A stretch of DNA of 64,000 nucleotides from Paramacrobiotus metropolitanus. Taxonomy: Eukaryota; Tardigrada; Eutardigrada; Parachela; Macrobiotidae. Position 1 is the first letter of the stretch, and every line of letters begins with the position of its first letter. Location of the stretch: positions 310,001-374,000 of the forward strand of contig NW_026570230.1 in NCBI RefSeq assembly GCF_019649055.1. The letters are read 5' to 3'. A program made the translations under genes and the position numbers. Under the pieces are notes generated by a model. That model saw nothing but the letters and a program-made list of their open reading frames with translations. It was not told where the DNA came from and ran no database searches. Shown here in pieces: positions 1-9,454 of this stretch.

Positions 1-1387
1 CAAGAGGTGTATTTTGCCGCGGGAGAAGAAGAAACTGCTGTGGAAAGCGCCTCTACCCGTGACACTATGCTCACCGCATGGTTTAAACTCAACCAAAAGG
101 ATGCAGATGCCAGGTCAATACTGTACCACGACATACCAATTAAATATCGCTTTGAAATAGGTGCCTGGAAAAAGCGCGTTAACGAGACGGGGGGAAAAGC
201 TATCGGCCGCATGTATGCCGTAAATCCACGGGACTGTGAACGTTTCTACTTGCGCCTTCTTTTGCTCCATGTCGCTGGGCCACTAAGCTTCACAGACCTT
301 CAATCGGTGAATGGCGAGACATTTGCCACAATTAAGGATTCAGCGAGAGCACGAGGGTTGCTGGAGAACAGCGACCACTGGATTCAGTGTATGGAAGAAG
401 CTTCTGGGACTGCTATGCCCGCTGCTATGCGATGCCTGTTTGTGACAATCCTGATCTGTGGGAACCTTCCACCATCGGATGCCCGTAATTTATGGCAGAC
501 ATACAACCAGGCTATGAGCGAAGACTTCAGGCGTAACCGCACGCCGGACGCAGCCATATTTTTTGCGTACACCGATGTCAACAAACGCCTAGATTCATTT
601 GGCGTCAGCCTTCTTCGTCCGTATCAAATTTCTGAGCCTCCTCGCCCTTCGGAATTTCAAGAAGAAATCATCGACAAGAAAGCGGAGTTAAAGAAAGGCA
701 GCGAAATGTTTGCACCCATGAACGAAGGACAGAAAACAGTTACGAACGCAGTTATGGACGCTGTTCATGAGAGATCTAACGAACGTTGCATCTTTGTTGG
801 CGCTCCTGGTGGAACTGGAAAAACCTTTGTATTTACCGCCATTGCTCATCAGTTAACTGGCGAAGGCATTTCTGTCGTTTGCATGGCTAGCACAGGGATC
901 GCTGGAAATCTACTGCCGCGTGGGACTACTGTGCACACTGGAACAGGGCTGCCGCTCAAATTAGATAGCAATTCCCGCCTCGCCGTATCAAGTCGTAACC
1001 ATTTGGGGATCAAGCTGCGCAATGCTAAAGTTTTTTTATGGGATGAAGCGCCGATGTCATCTGCTATGGCTCTGGAGACGATTGACGTCAGCCTTCGTGA
1101 ACTAATGCAAAACAATCTGCCTTTTGGTGAAAAAGTTATGGTTCTTGGTGGCGATTATAGACAGGTTTTGCCAGTAATTGAACGTGGAAATAAAGCCCAG
1201 CAGCTGGCTGCTTCTCTCAAACGGTCCCAGTTATGGCGGTTCTTTAAAACTTATAAGCTGCATCAGAATTTGCGCGCGGAAAATGGCCAAGAGGAATTCT
1301 GTCACTGGCTGTTGGGTCTTGGTGAAGGAAAGCTCCCCGTGGACGAAAACGATGAAATCGAAGTTCCCGAATGCTGCATCAGTTCAG
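1..1387 (+). CDS. Helitron helicase, exon 1 (5' partial)
   Basis: This encodes the helicase half of a Helitron Rep/Hel protein, which unwinds donor DNA during rolling-circle transposition in the nucleus. The frame is open from base 1, so the first in-frame GTG or ATG is not the true start. Conserved Helitron-type blocks include IGRMYAVNP followed by ERFYLRLLLLHV (about 208-275). Superfamily-1 helicase motifs follow: Walker A GAPGGTGKT at 799-825, Walker B WDEAPM near 1039-1056, and GGDYRQVLPVI near 1147-1180. Similarity stops at 1387, where CAG|GTACCT reads as a splice donor; the frame then runs only 13 more unrelated codons to a stop. The missing C-terminal motifs resume at 1876. Family assignment is secure from these motifs; the intron reading is inference. 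Confidence 0.85.
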
Positions 1388-1875
1388 GTACCTCAAAGCA
1401 GTTACCTCGCTTTTGGTTTTTATTTTGATATTACAACCTTGTAAAAAAATTGATAATACGCCACCTCATCTAAATCTTAGTAGTTTACTAAGCTCTGCAA
1501 ACTTTATAAAGTTTGTATCACTGTCTAACAGGGGATGAACGGCTAGTTCACCCCTGTGCGCGAACAGAAACGGAAACTGAACGCCAACACACTGCACACT
1601 TTATCTCTCTCCCATACATCATATCAAAGGCCACCGCAGCACCTTGCTGCGGGGCAAAAATGAAAAAGCATCCAGCTCAGACGACGAAATCTAGCAACTG
1701 AAGAATCTACCAGATTTAGAATCTGGTAGATGGAGAAAAACACGGCAAAAACAGCAAAACAACCTAGCAGCCGCCTGTGCGCGGGTGAACGGAGAGGCCA
1801 CTCCTCCTCACAACTGCTTCAGTTAAGTGCCTTACTGTGCTTTGGCAAACCTTGAAAATGAGAATTGATTTACAG
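1388..1875 (+). other. Candidate spliceosomal intron in Helitron helicase
   Basis: Seen: the 488-nt segment begins GTACCT after CAG and ends TTTACAG before GAAAC. Removing it joins a phase-1 codon and restores continuous helicase similarity (CISSG then NIIQEVFG). The segment is 3n+2 long and has stops in every forward frame, so unspliced reading would end the protein. A 12-bp hairpin (1705-1731) lies inside. Alternative: a foreign insertion that mimics splice sites. Confidence 0.7.
1705..1731. repeat. 12-bp inverted repeat inside the intron
   Basis: ATCTACCAGATT and its exact reverse complement are separated by TAG. It may simply be a structured intron segment; no function is evident. Confidence 0.6.
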
Positions 1876-2556
1876 GAAACATTATCCAAGAGGTTTTTGG
1901 GGATATTATTCCAGTAGACAACACGGAAAAGCTATTGGGCAGTGTCATACTTTGCCCAACCAATGATGAAACGCTGGAAATTATTGACGAGATAGTCGAA
2001 AAGATTGAGGGAGCTGCAGCTACGTATGAAAGCATTGACAGTATAACTTGCGAAGAGGGCGAGGATCCGACAGAGTTTCCTGAAGAATTCCTTTACACGC
2101 TAACGCCGAACGGACTGCCCCCACAAACTTAGCCTGAAGGTGGGAACTGTGGGGATGTTTCTTCGAAATCTAGACACGAAACATGGACTGTACAATGGGT
2201 CAAGATTAATAATTCGGCGTCTTTTGCATCATACGCTTGACTGTGAAGTGCTTACAGGAACCAGCAAAGGCAAGCGCTTCCTGATACCCAGAATAAAATT
2301 GCAGGCAACAGGCGACTTTTTGCCCTTTCGTTTTGATCGGCTTCTGTTTCCCGTCCGCGTGGCTTTTGCAATGACAATTATTAAATCACAAGGGCAAACA
2401 TTTAGTAATGTCGGTATTGTTTTGAAATCTCCTGTCTTTTGTCACGGTCAGTTGTATGTTGCGTTTTCACGGGCACGAAAGTTTTCTGCGATTAAGGTGC
2501 TGCTTCCGGCTGGGAAGAAGCAAACCAAAAACGTTGTTTATCAGGAGGTTTCATAA
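1876..2556 (+). pseudogene. Helitron helicase, exon 2 with one frameshift
   Basis: This is the C-terminal end of the same PIF1-type helicase. The first frame covers 1876-2132 and stops at a TAG. The second frame covers about 2119-2556 and carries the last helicase motifs, KSQGQTF and LYVAFSRAR, ending a few residues after NVVYQEV, the usual end of Helitron proteins. The break lies at a run of five C at 2118-2122, where one base appears to be missing. A sequencing or assembly error in the homopolymer is possible. Otherwise this copy is dead unless frameshifting occurs. Confidence 0.8.
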
Positions 2557-2713
2557 TGATCTTGACCAAATAAAAAATAACTGATAAAACTCGCTGGTAC
2601 AGTTGGCGTTCCTGCCTATTCAAGGCCCTTTACAATAAGTAGCACATTAAAAACAGTAGTGATCTTTCTTTCGATTCAGCAACAGGAGTTGCTGTCTTTA
2701 CATTCATTGGATG
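2557..2713 (+). other. Helitron 3' non-coding segment
   Basis: This lies between the helicase stop and the terminal hairpin. No ORF or repeat was recognised. Confidence 0.5.
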
Positions 2714-2745
2714 CCGCGGCGTGTCAGCGCCGCGGGCGTTGCTAG
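2714..2745 (+). repeat. Helitron 3' terminus (hairpin plus CTAG)
   Basis: CCGCGGCG and CGCCGCGG form an 8-bp stem around TGTCAG, followed after six bases by CTAG. This fits the Helitron terminator. The next base pair, TC, begins the following unit. Almost the same hairpin and spacer recur at 8083-8113. Confidence 0.75.
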
Positions 2746-3069
2746 TCTTCCTATATATTAAAGCAGAACCGTTATTCCGGAACGCTCCTGCCTCCAAAAC
2801 GTTCTGATTGGCCAGAACCAGCATAACCTTTCTGATTGGCCAGAACCCGCCTAGCGGGTTTTAAGCTTTTCCAGCCCCTTAAACCTGTGCTTTTGCGCGT
2901 TTGTCCTTACCAAGTTTCCGAAACTTAGTACCTTCACCTGTGAAAACCTTCGCCTAAGAAACCGGATCCCAGCTTCAGCATTGCTCCTTGCTAAGCTTCC
3001 AAAAATTAGTTATTTAACAAACCTGACAACTTTAATTAACTTACCGGTACCGTATTATAAGCCTTTAAT

Positions 3070-4625
3070 TACCTTGCGGTACCACCTTTTAAGCATTTAG
3101 TAACCGAAAGTCCCGCGTACGGTACCTGCACTTTTAAGCCTTCGGTCACCGAAGGCGACGCGTGCGGTACCCGCCTTTTTGAGCCCTTGATCACCGAAGA
3201 CCACGCGCGTGGTACCCGCCATTTTGAGCCTTTGGTCACCGAAGGCCCCGCGTGCGGTACTCGCCTTTTTGAGCTCTTGGTCACCGAGGGTCTTGTGCGG
3301 TACCCGCCCTTTGAGCTTTTGAACACCAAAGGCCCCGCGTGCGGTAACCGCTTTTTTAGCTTTTGGTCATGGAAAGCCAGGCGTGCGGTACTCGCCTTTT
3401 TGAGCCTTTGATCACCGAAGGCCACGCGTGTGGTACGTTGGCCACCGAAGGCCTTTTAAGCCTATGGTCACCGAACGCCTTTTAAGCCTTTGGTCACAAA
3501 CGGTTTTTCTAAGCCTTTACCCACTGAAGGCCTTTTAGGCCTTTGGTCACCAAAGGCCGCGCGTGCGGTACCCGCCTTTCTGAGCTTTTGGTCACCGAAG
3601 GCCTCGCGTGCGGTACCCGCCATTTTGAGCCTTTGGTCACCGAAGGCCCCGCGTGCGGTACTCGCCTTTTTGAGCTCTTGGTCACCGAGGGCCCCACGTG
3701 CGGTACCCGCCCTTTTGAGCTTTTGAACACCAAAGGCCCCGCGTGCGGTAACCGCTTTTTTAGCTTTTGGTCATGGAAAGCCAGGCGTGCGGTACTCGCC
3801 TTTTTGAGCCTTTGATCACCGAAGGCGACGCGTGTGGTACGTTGGCCACCGAAGGCCTTTTAAGCCTATGGTCACCGAACGCCTTTTAAGCCTTTGGTCA
3901 CAAACGGTTTTTCTAAGCCTTTACCCACTGAAGGCCTTTTAGGCCTTTGGTCACCAAAGGCCGCGCGTGCGGTACCCGCCTTTCTGAGCTTTTGGTCACC
4001 GAAGGCCTCGCGTGCGGTTCCCCGCGTGCCCCCCCTTTTTTTAGCTTTTGGTCACCGAGAGCCAGGCGTGTAGTACCCGCCTTTTTGAGCCTGATCACCG
4101 AAAGCCACGCGCCTGGTACCCGCTTTTTTGAGCCTTTGGTCACCGAAGGCCACGCGCGTGGCACCCGCCTTTCTGAGCTTTTGGTCACCGAAGGCCCCGC
4201 GTGCGGTTTCCCCGCGTGCCCCCCTTTTTTGAGCCTTTGGTCACCGAGAGCCAGGCGTATGGCACCCGCCTTTTTTGGCTTTTGGTCACCGAAAGCCAGG
4301 CGTGTAGTACCCGCCTTTTTGAGCCTGATCACCGAAAGCCACGCGCCCAATACCCGCTTTTTTGAGCCGTTGGTCACCGAAGGCCACGCGCGTGGCACCC
4401 GCCTTTTTGAGCCTTTGGTCACCGAAGGCCACGCGTGTGGTACGTTGGCCACCGAAGGCCTTTTAAGCCTATGGTCACCAAACGCCTTTTAAGCCTTTGG
4501 TCACCGACGGTTTTTTAAGCCTTTGCCCATTGAAGGCGTGTTAGGCTTTTGGTCACCAAAGACCTTTTAAGCCTTTGGTCACTGAAGGCCTTTTAAGCAA
4601 TTGGTCACTGATGGCCTCTAGACCC
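3070..4625. repeat. 45-bp minisatellite with ~404-bp higher-order repeat (unit A1)
   Basis: The unit starts GGTCACCGAAGGCCCCGC and is about 45 bp long, mixed with a shorter ~26-bp form that runs GGCCTTTTAAGCCTTT. A block near 3365-3545 recurs 404 bp later near 3769-3949, which gives a higher-order period. Because 45 is a multiple of three, several long open frames occur on both strands. These are by-products of the array, not genes. Confidence 0.9.
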
Positions 4626-4661
4626 ACACTTTTAAGCCGTTTGCAACCGTGGGCCGCGTCA

Positions 4662-4693
4662 GCGCGGCGCGTAAGCGCCGCGCGTCCTGCTTG
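4662..4693 (+). repeat. Helitron-like 3' terminus (hairpin plus CTTG)
   Basis: GCGCGGCGC and GCGCCGCGC pair around GTAA, then seven bases later CTTG. The same terminus recurs at 6242-6273. Confidence 0.65.
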
Positions 4694-4882
4694 TCCTATA
4701 TATTAAAGCAGAGCCGTTATTCCGGAACGCTCCTGCCTTCAAAACGTTCTGATTGGCCAGAACCAGCCTAACCTTTCTGATTGGCCAGAACCCGCCTAGC
4801 GGGTTTTAAGCTTTTGCAGCCACTTAAACCTGTGCTTTTGCGCGTTTGTCCTTACCAAGTTTCCGAAACTTAGGGCTACCGA

Positions 4883-5385
4883 TCACTTCGGCCGTTTTCA
4901 TTTCGGCCAAGCTTTTTCGGCCACCATTCATTTCGGCCGACGCTTATTTTGGTCTAATTTATGCAAGGAAACGTTTTTCTGGATGTAACTACGTTTCGAT
5001 ACCGTAATCTTTCGAATAACCTAACCATAACCAAAGAAAACCTAAGAAAACTAAATAAACCATTAGAAAAGTTAGAAAACCTAAGAATAACTAACCTAAG
5101 AATAACTTGAAAACTACCTGAGAAAGTTAAATAAACCATAAGAAACCATAAGAAAGCCAATCAACCAAAGATAACCTAAGAAAACCTATGCAACATAACA
5201 AAAGCTAGGAAAACTTGGGAAATAAGATGGCCAAACATCCTGTTGCCAAAATGAGCGGTGGCCGAAATGAGTGCTGGCCGAAGTGAGCGGTGGCCGAAAT
5301 GAGTGCTGGCCGAAGTGAGCCTCGGCCGAAATGAACGTTGGCCGAAGTGAACCAGTGCGGCCGAAATGTAACGCGGCCGAAGTGA
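4883..5385. mobile_element. Nested TIR element inside unit A2
   Basis: TCACTTCGGCCG at 4883-4894 is the reverse complement of CGGCCGAAGTGA at 5374-5385. A1 lacks this stretch between otherwise matching flanks. The 5' part has CATTTCGGCC repeats, the 3' part has about eight GGCCGAAATG/GGCCGAAGTG repeats of roughly 16 bp in the opposite sense, and the middle (4960-5200) is a CCTAAGAAAA-type simple repeat. No protein is encoded. Superfamily unknown. Confidence 0.6.
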
Positions 5386-5499
5386 ACCTCCACCTGTGAA
5401 AACCTTCGCCTGATAAACCGGATCCCAGCTTCAGCATTGCTCTTTACTAAGCTTCCAAACATTAGTTCTTTAAGAAACCTGATTAACTTACCGGTACCG

Positions 5500-6200
5500 T
5501 CTTTTAAGCCTTTAGTAACCGAAGTCCCGCGTGCGGCACCTGCCCTTTTAAGCCTTTGGTCATTGAAGACGACGCGTGCGGTACCCGCCTTTTTGAGCCT
5601 TTGATCACCGAAGACCACGCGCGTGGTAACCGCCTTTTTGAGCTTTTGGTCACCGAGGGCCCCGCGTGCGGTACCCGCCCTTTTGAGCCTTTGGACACTG
5701 AAGGCCTCGCGTGCGGTACCCGCTTTTTTTTAGCTTTTGGTCACCGAAAGGCTACGCGTGCGGTACCCGCTTTTTTTTGGCTTTTGGTCACCGAAGGCCA
5801 CGCGTGTGGTACGTTGGCCACCGAAGGCCTTTTAAGCCTATGGTCACCGAACGCCTTTTAAGCCTTTGGTCACCGACGGTTTTTCTAAGCCTTTGCCCAC
5901 TGAAGACCTTTTAGGCCTTTGATCACCAAAGGCCGCGCGAGCGGTACCCGCGTTTTTGAGCTTTTGGCCACCGAAGGCTACGCGTGCGGTCTCCGCTTTT
6001 CTGAGCTGTTGGTCACCGAGGGCCCCGCGTGCGGTATCCGCTTTTTTGAGCCTTTGGTCACCGAAAGCCAGGCGTGTGGTACCCGCTTTTTTGAGTCTTT
6101 GGTCACCGAAGGCCACGCGGGTGGTACGTTGGTCACCGAAGGCCTTTTAAGCCTTTGGTCACTGAAGGCCTTTTAAGCCTTTGGTCACTGATGGCCTTTA
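5500..6200. repeat. 45-bp minisatellite (unit A2)
   Basis: Same family as the array in A1 (GGTCACCGAAGGCC type), with about 15 copies and fewer higher-order blocks. Apparent ORFs across it are products of the 45-bp period. Confidence 0.85.
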
Positions 6201-6241
6201 GACCCACACTTTTAAGCCGTTTGTAACCGTGGGCAGCGTCA

Positions 6242-6273
6242 GCGCGGCGCGTAAGCGCCGCGCGTCCTGCTTG
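6242..6273 (+). repeat. Helitron-like 3' terminus (hairpin plus CTTG)
   Basis: The hairpin GCGCGGCGC/GCGCCGCGC with loop GTAA and the downstream CTTG are identical to the terminus at 4662-4693. Confidence 0.65.
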
Positions 6274-6369
6274 TAACTATTAAGACAGAGCTGTCTGTCC
6301 GTAACGCTCCCGCCTCCAAATCGCTCTCACTGGTCAGAGCCAAAACACTTACCAAATGAAGTGAACCTA

Positions 6370-7025
6370 CTGAACAAACTCACAAACTATAGTGAACCTG
6401 CTGACCACACTTACTAAACAAAACGAACCTGCTGAACCCAACCTAATCCCCAGTGAACCAGCTGAACCCACGCTAAAACTAAGTGAACCGACTGAACCCA
6501 ACCAAAGCCTGATTGAACCATCTGAACCCAATCGAAAAGTTAGCGAACCGACTGAACCCAACCAAAATTTTACTGAACCAAACGAACCCAACCAAATCTT
6601 CAGTGAGCCGACTAAACCCAACCAAACCCTTATTGAACCAACTGAAACCAACCGAATCTTTAGTGAACCGGCTGAACCGAACCTAAACGTCAATGAACCA
6701 ACTGAACCCGACCGAAAAGTTAGCGAACCGACTGAACCCAACCAAAACCTTACTGAACCAGTCAAACCCAACCTAATCTTCAGTGAACCAACTGAACCCA
6801 ACCAAATCTTTATTGAACCAACTGAACCCAACCGAATCTTTAGTGAACTAGCTGAACCCAACCAAACGTCAACGAACCAAATGAACCAAACCAAAAACAT
6901 TAGTGAACCGACTAAACTCAACATAAAAATTATTGAACCAAAAAAACCAAACCTTATCCTTAGCAATGCGACTGAACTTGACCTAAACATTGTTGAACCA
7001 AATAAACCTAACCCAACCCAATCCG
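6370..7025. repeat. 30-bp minisatellite (unit B1)
   Basis: The consensus unit starts GAACCGACTGAACCCAAC. There are about 22 copies. The 30-bp period keeps a frame open (EPTEPNQN repeats) and also the antisense frame, so I do not call a gene. Confidence 0.85.
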
Positions 7026-7029
7026 CTTA

Positions 7030-7720
7030 ACAACGTAACGTAACCACGCTAGAGTACGCGCAGTGACGCTACCACTCGCTCGCAAGCAGCGGAATGTAAG
7101 CACACGAGAGAAAGTTGTGTGAACCTATTGCAAAGAGCAATCAGCGTAATTTTACCACGCGAGAGTAAATGGGGTAACGTTACCACGCTAGAGTCAGCGC
7201 AATACCGTGACCCCGAGAGAGTAAGCAACGCAATGTTACAACGCGAAAGTAAACTCAGTAATGTTACCACTCGAGAGTAAGCAACGTAAGGGTTGCCACG
7301 CGGAAATAAAACAAGTAGCGTTACAACGTGAGTGTTAGCAGCGTAACGCTAACCCGCGAAAGTAAGCACAGCAACGTTACCATACTAGGGTAAGCGAAAT
7401 AACGTAACCACACGAGTAAGCAGCTTAATATTACAACGTGAAAGTAAGCGGCTTAATGTTACCACCGAAAGTAATGGGCGAATTTTAGTTTTTAACCACT
7501 CAAAGCAGCGTAGCGTTATCTCGAGGAAGTGGGTGGAGCAAAGTAAGAACGCGACAGTCGGAGACATAACGTAAGCAAGCGAAACGAAGCAGCGTAACGT
7601 GATCACGCGAGACGAACCAGAGGAAAGTTACCGCGCGAGAGAAAGCTGCGTAACTTTACCACGCAAGATTTAACAGCGTAAGGTTACCAGGCGAGAGCAG
7701 GCTGCGTAACGCAACCACAC
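7030..7720. repeat. ~30-bp degenerate minisatellite (unit B1)
   Basis: Variants of GCGTAACGTTACCACGCG followed by AGAGTAAGCA repeat through this stretch with many substitutions. It is distinct from the array before it. Confidence 0.7.
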
Positions 7721-8082
7721 GAAATCTATGTATCTACTACATACGTATCTACTACGGTAAGCTACGTATCATTCTTGCAGAGGGTAACCAGCGTAACGTT
7801 ACCACGTGATAGTTTAGCGGCGTAGTATTACTACGCGAGAGGTAACGGCATAACGTGATCGCACAAGTCACGTCATAATGCGAGAGTTCACGGCTATGCT
7901 AACGGTTAGGTAAACGAAACTGTTTGCGTTAAATATTTTGCGTAAAAACCAAACACACTATACAGTACAGTTAGCTTATTAGTTGAAAAGAATAACGTGT
8001 TCCAGTTAAGGACGTCCGCTAAGTTTTGAAATGCTACCCTTTTAATACATAAAAACTACAAATTAATCCACCTTCGTTAAAT
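7721..8082 (+). other. Unit B1 3' segment
   Basis: Decayed copies of the GTAACGTTACC motif fade out here, then AT-rich single-copy-looking DNA leads to the terminal hairpin. No gene seen. Confidence 0.4.
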
Positions 8083-8113
8083 CCGCGGCGCTACGCGCCG
8101 CGGTCGTTGCTAG
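8083..8113 (+). repeat. Helitron-like 3' terminus (hairpin plus CTAG)
   Basis: CCGCGGCGC and GCGCCGCGG pair around TAC. CTAG follows after TCGTTG. This resembles the autonomous Helitron end at 2714-2745. Confidence 0.7.
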
Positions 8114-8660
8114 TCTTCTTAACTATTAAGACAGAGCTGTCTGTCCGTAACGCTCCCGCCTCCAAATCGCTCTCATTGGTCAGAGCCAAAACAGTTACCA
8201 AATGAAATGCACCTACTGAACGAACTCACAACCTATAGTGAACCTGCTGAACACACTAAACCAAATGAACCAGCTGAAGCCAACCCAAACTTTAGTGAAC
8301 CGGCTGAGCTTAACCTAATCCTTAGTGAATTGAGTGAACACAACCAAAACATTACTGAACCGACTGAACCCAACGGAAAAGTTAGTGCACCGAATGAAAC
8401 CAACCAAAACCTTACTGAACCAGCCGAACCCAACCTAATTTCCAGTGAACCGGCTGAACCCCACCAAAACCTTAGTGAACCAGCTGAACTTGAATAAACC
8501 CAACCAAAACCCTACTGAACCAGCCAAACCCAACCTAATCTTTAGTGATCCGACTGAACCCAACCAAAACCTTAGCGAACCAGCTAAACCGAACCGAAAA
8601 GTTAGCGAGCCGACTGAACCCAACCAAAACCCAACTGAACCAGCCGAACCCGAACATGTA
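8114..8660 (+). mobile_element. Helitron-like unit B2 (3' end not found)
   Basis: It starts TCTTCTTAACTATTAAG directly after CTAG and matches the start of B1. It carries the same 30-bp minisatellite (8225-8655). No hairpin with CTAG or CTTG was found downstream, so the 3' end is probably lost near 8660. Confidence 0.6.
8225..8655. repeat. 30-bp minisatellite (unit B2)
   Basis: Same GAACCGACTGAACCCAAC-type unit as in B1, about 14 copies. Confidence 0.85.
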
Positions 8661-9314
8661 TTTATAAATGCAAGATTAAGGCAGCAGCAAGAATCTGTAA
8701 TACATTATAAATTTGTATTACATACGAGTAAATCAAAAAATCAAACTTCGTTTTGATTTCATACGAGTATGATTAGCACTTGAACACTGGTAAAACAACG
8801 TTAATGTAGCTCCTTATTAGTTCAGGATGTTAAGAACATCAGATTGCATCTGGCTATTTGTATATAACTGTTTTTAACCGGAGCTGAATGTTGTTCATGT
8901 TGTGATTCTCTACACTAGCTAAACTACATTCGATTCCGCGCAAAGTGTATGTAACGCTTATAAAGAGGTGAATGTCATAAAGATAATCCCCCCTAATCCT
9001 ATGTTATAACATGCGAGTCAATTCGGTTCCTTACAGAATATTTAATAAAGAAGTGTATGTAACGAGAGGTTTCACTGTAGTCGAATTAAAACTTATTTTC
9101 AAAATAACCATGCGTCGACGGTTTTAGTCCGGCTTTCAGCACTGTTATCGGCAGCACAACTTAGAGGCTAGCGATTATAAACAGCTTTATTGAGGAATCA
9201 ATAAACTGGAGCAAACAAGCAGCACGAAAATGCCCATCTGGAGCGATCTGGATCGAGCCTGATGGTTGTAGCGCTGTATTTTATAGTTTCACTCGAGCAA
9301 AACCCGTATTCACC
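8661..9314. other. No gene recognised
   Basis: AT-rich intergenic DNA. A short hairpin with AAATCAAA/TTTGATTT arms lies near 8738-8759. No ORF with protein-like composition. Confidence 0.5.
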
Positions 9315-9350
9315 TGTAGCCAGCAGGTTCATATGAACCTGCTGGCTACA
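9315..9350. repeat. 36-bp perfect palindrome
   Basis: The half-site TGTAGCCAGCAGGTTCAT is followed immediately by its exact reverse complement, with no spacer. It sits 104 bp upstream of the 15-bp satellite array. Function unknown. Confidence 0.9.
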
Positions 9351-9454
9351 TACAACCTGACCAAAACAAACAAAACTACAACAGCATCCGCTTTTCAAAA
9401 TTCAGTTATTCGTCAGTCTGCGAGTCAAATACCGCAAAAGAATTATTGATCAAT

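Larger units (their letters stand above)
1..2745 (+). mobile_element. Autonomous Helitron, 3' part (cut by window edge)
   Basis: Seen: an open frame running in from the first base encodes a PIF1-type DNA helicase typical of the C-terminal half of Helitron Rep/Hel proteins. The coding part is followed by a GC-rich hairpin at 2714-2735 and a CTAG at 2742-2745. Helitrons are rolling-circle transposons whose 3' ends carry a hairpin and CTRR, so coding content and terminus agree. The 5' end and the HUH Rep domain must lie upstream of the window. One frameshift makes this copy probably non-functional. Confidence 0.85.
2746..4693 (+). mobile_element. Non-autonomous Helitron-like unit A1
   Basis: The unit starts directly after the previous CTAG with TC and a block containing CTATATATTAAAGCAG. 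It ends with a 9-bp hairpin (4662-4683) and CTTG (4690-4693). Its first ~180 bp match the start of the next unit (4694 onward) closely. The interior is a minisatellite, and no transposase is encoded. The exact base where a unit begins is uncertain by a few bases, because CTAG-type junctions carry a few extra bases (TCTT) compared with CTTG-type ones. Confidence 0.7.
4694..6273 (+). mobile_element. Non-autonomous Helitron-like unit A2
   Basis: It starts TCCTATATATTAAAG immediately after CTTG and ends at CTTG 6270-6273. The first ~180 bp and the minisatellite match unit A1. Relative to A1 it holds an insertion at about 4883-5385, which has its own inverted terminal repeats. Confidence 0.7.
6274..8113 (+). 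mobile_element. Non-autonomous Helitron-like unit B1
   Basis: It begins with TAACTATTAAGACAG right after CTTG and ends with a 9-bp hairpin (8083-8103) and CTAG (8110-8113). Its first ~70 bp are a diverged version of the A-unit start (both contain AACGCTCC and a CCAAA...TCAGAGCC-like block), but its interior satellites are unrelated to those of A. Confidence 0.65.

Noticed and set aside
3069-6176. ORFs of 60-180 codons with repeats such as VTEGPACGTR
   Set aside because: Open frames produced by the 45-bp minisatellite, present on both strands and broken by the ~26-bp variants.
6367-8756. EPTEPNQN-type repeat proteins of up to 212 codons
   Set aside because: Product of the 30-bp minisatellite. 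The antisense frame is equally open and there is no upstream start context.
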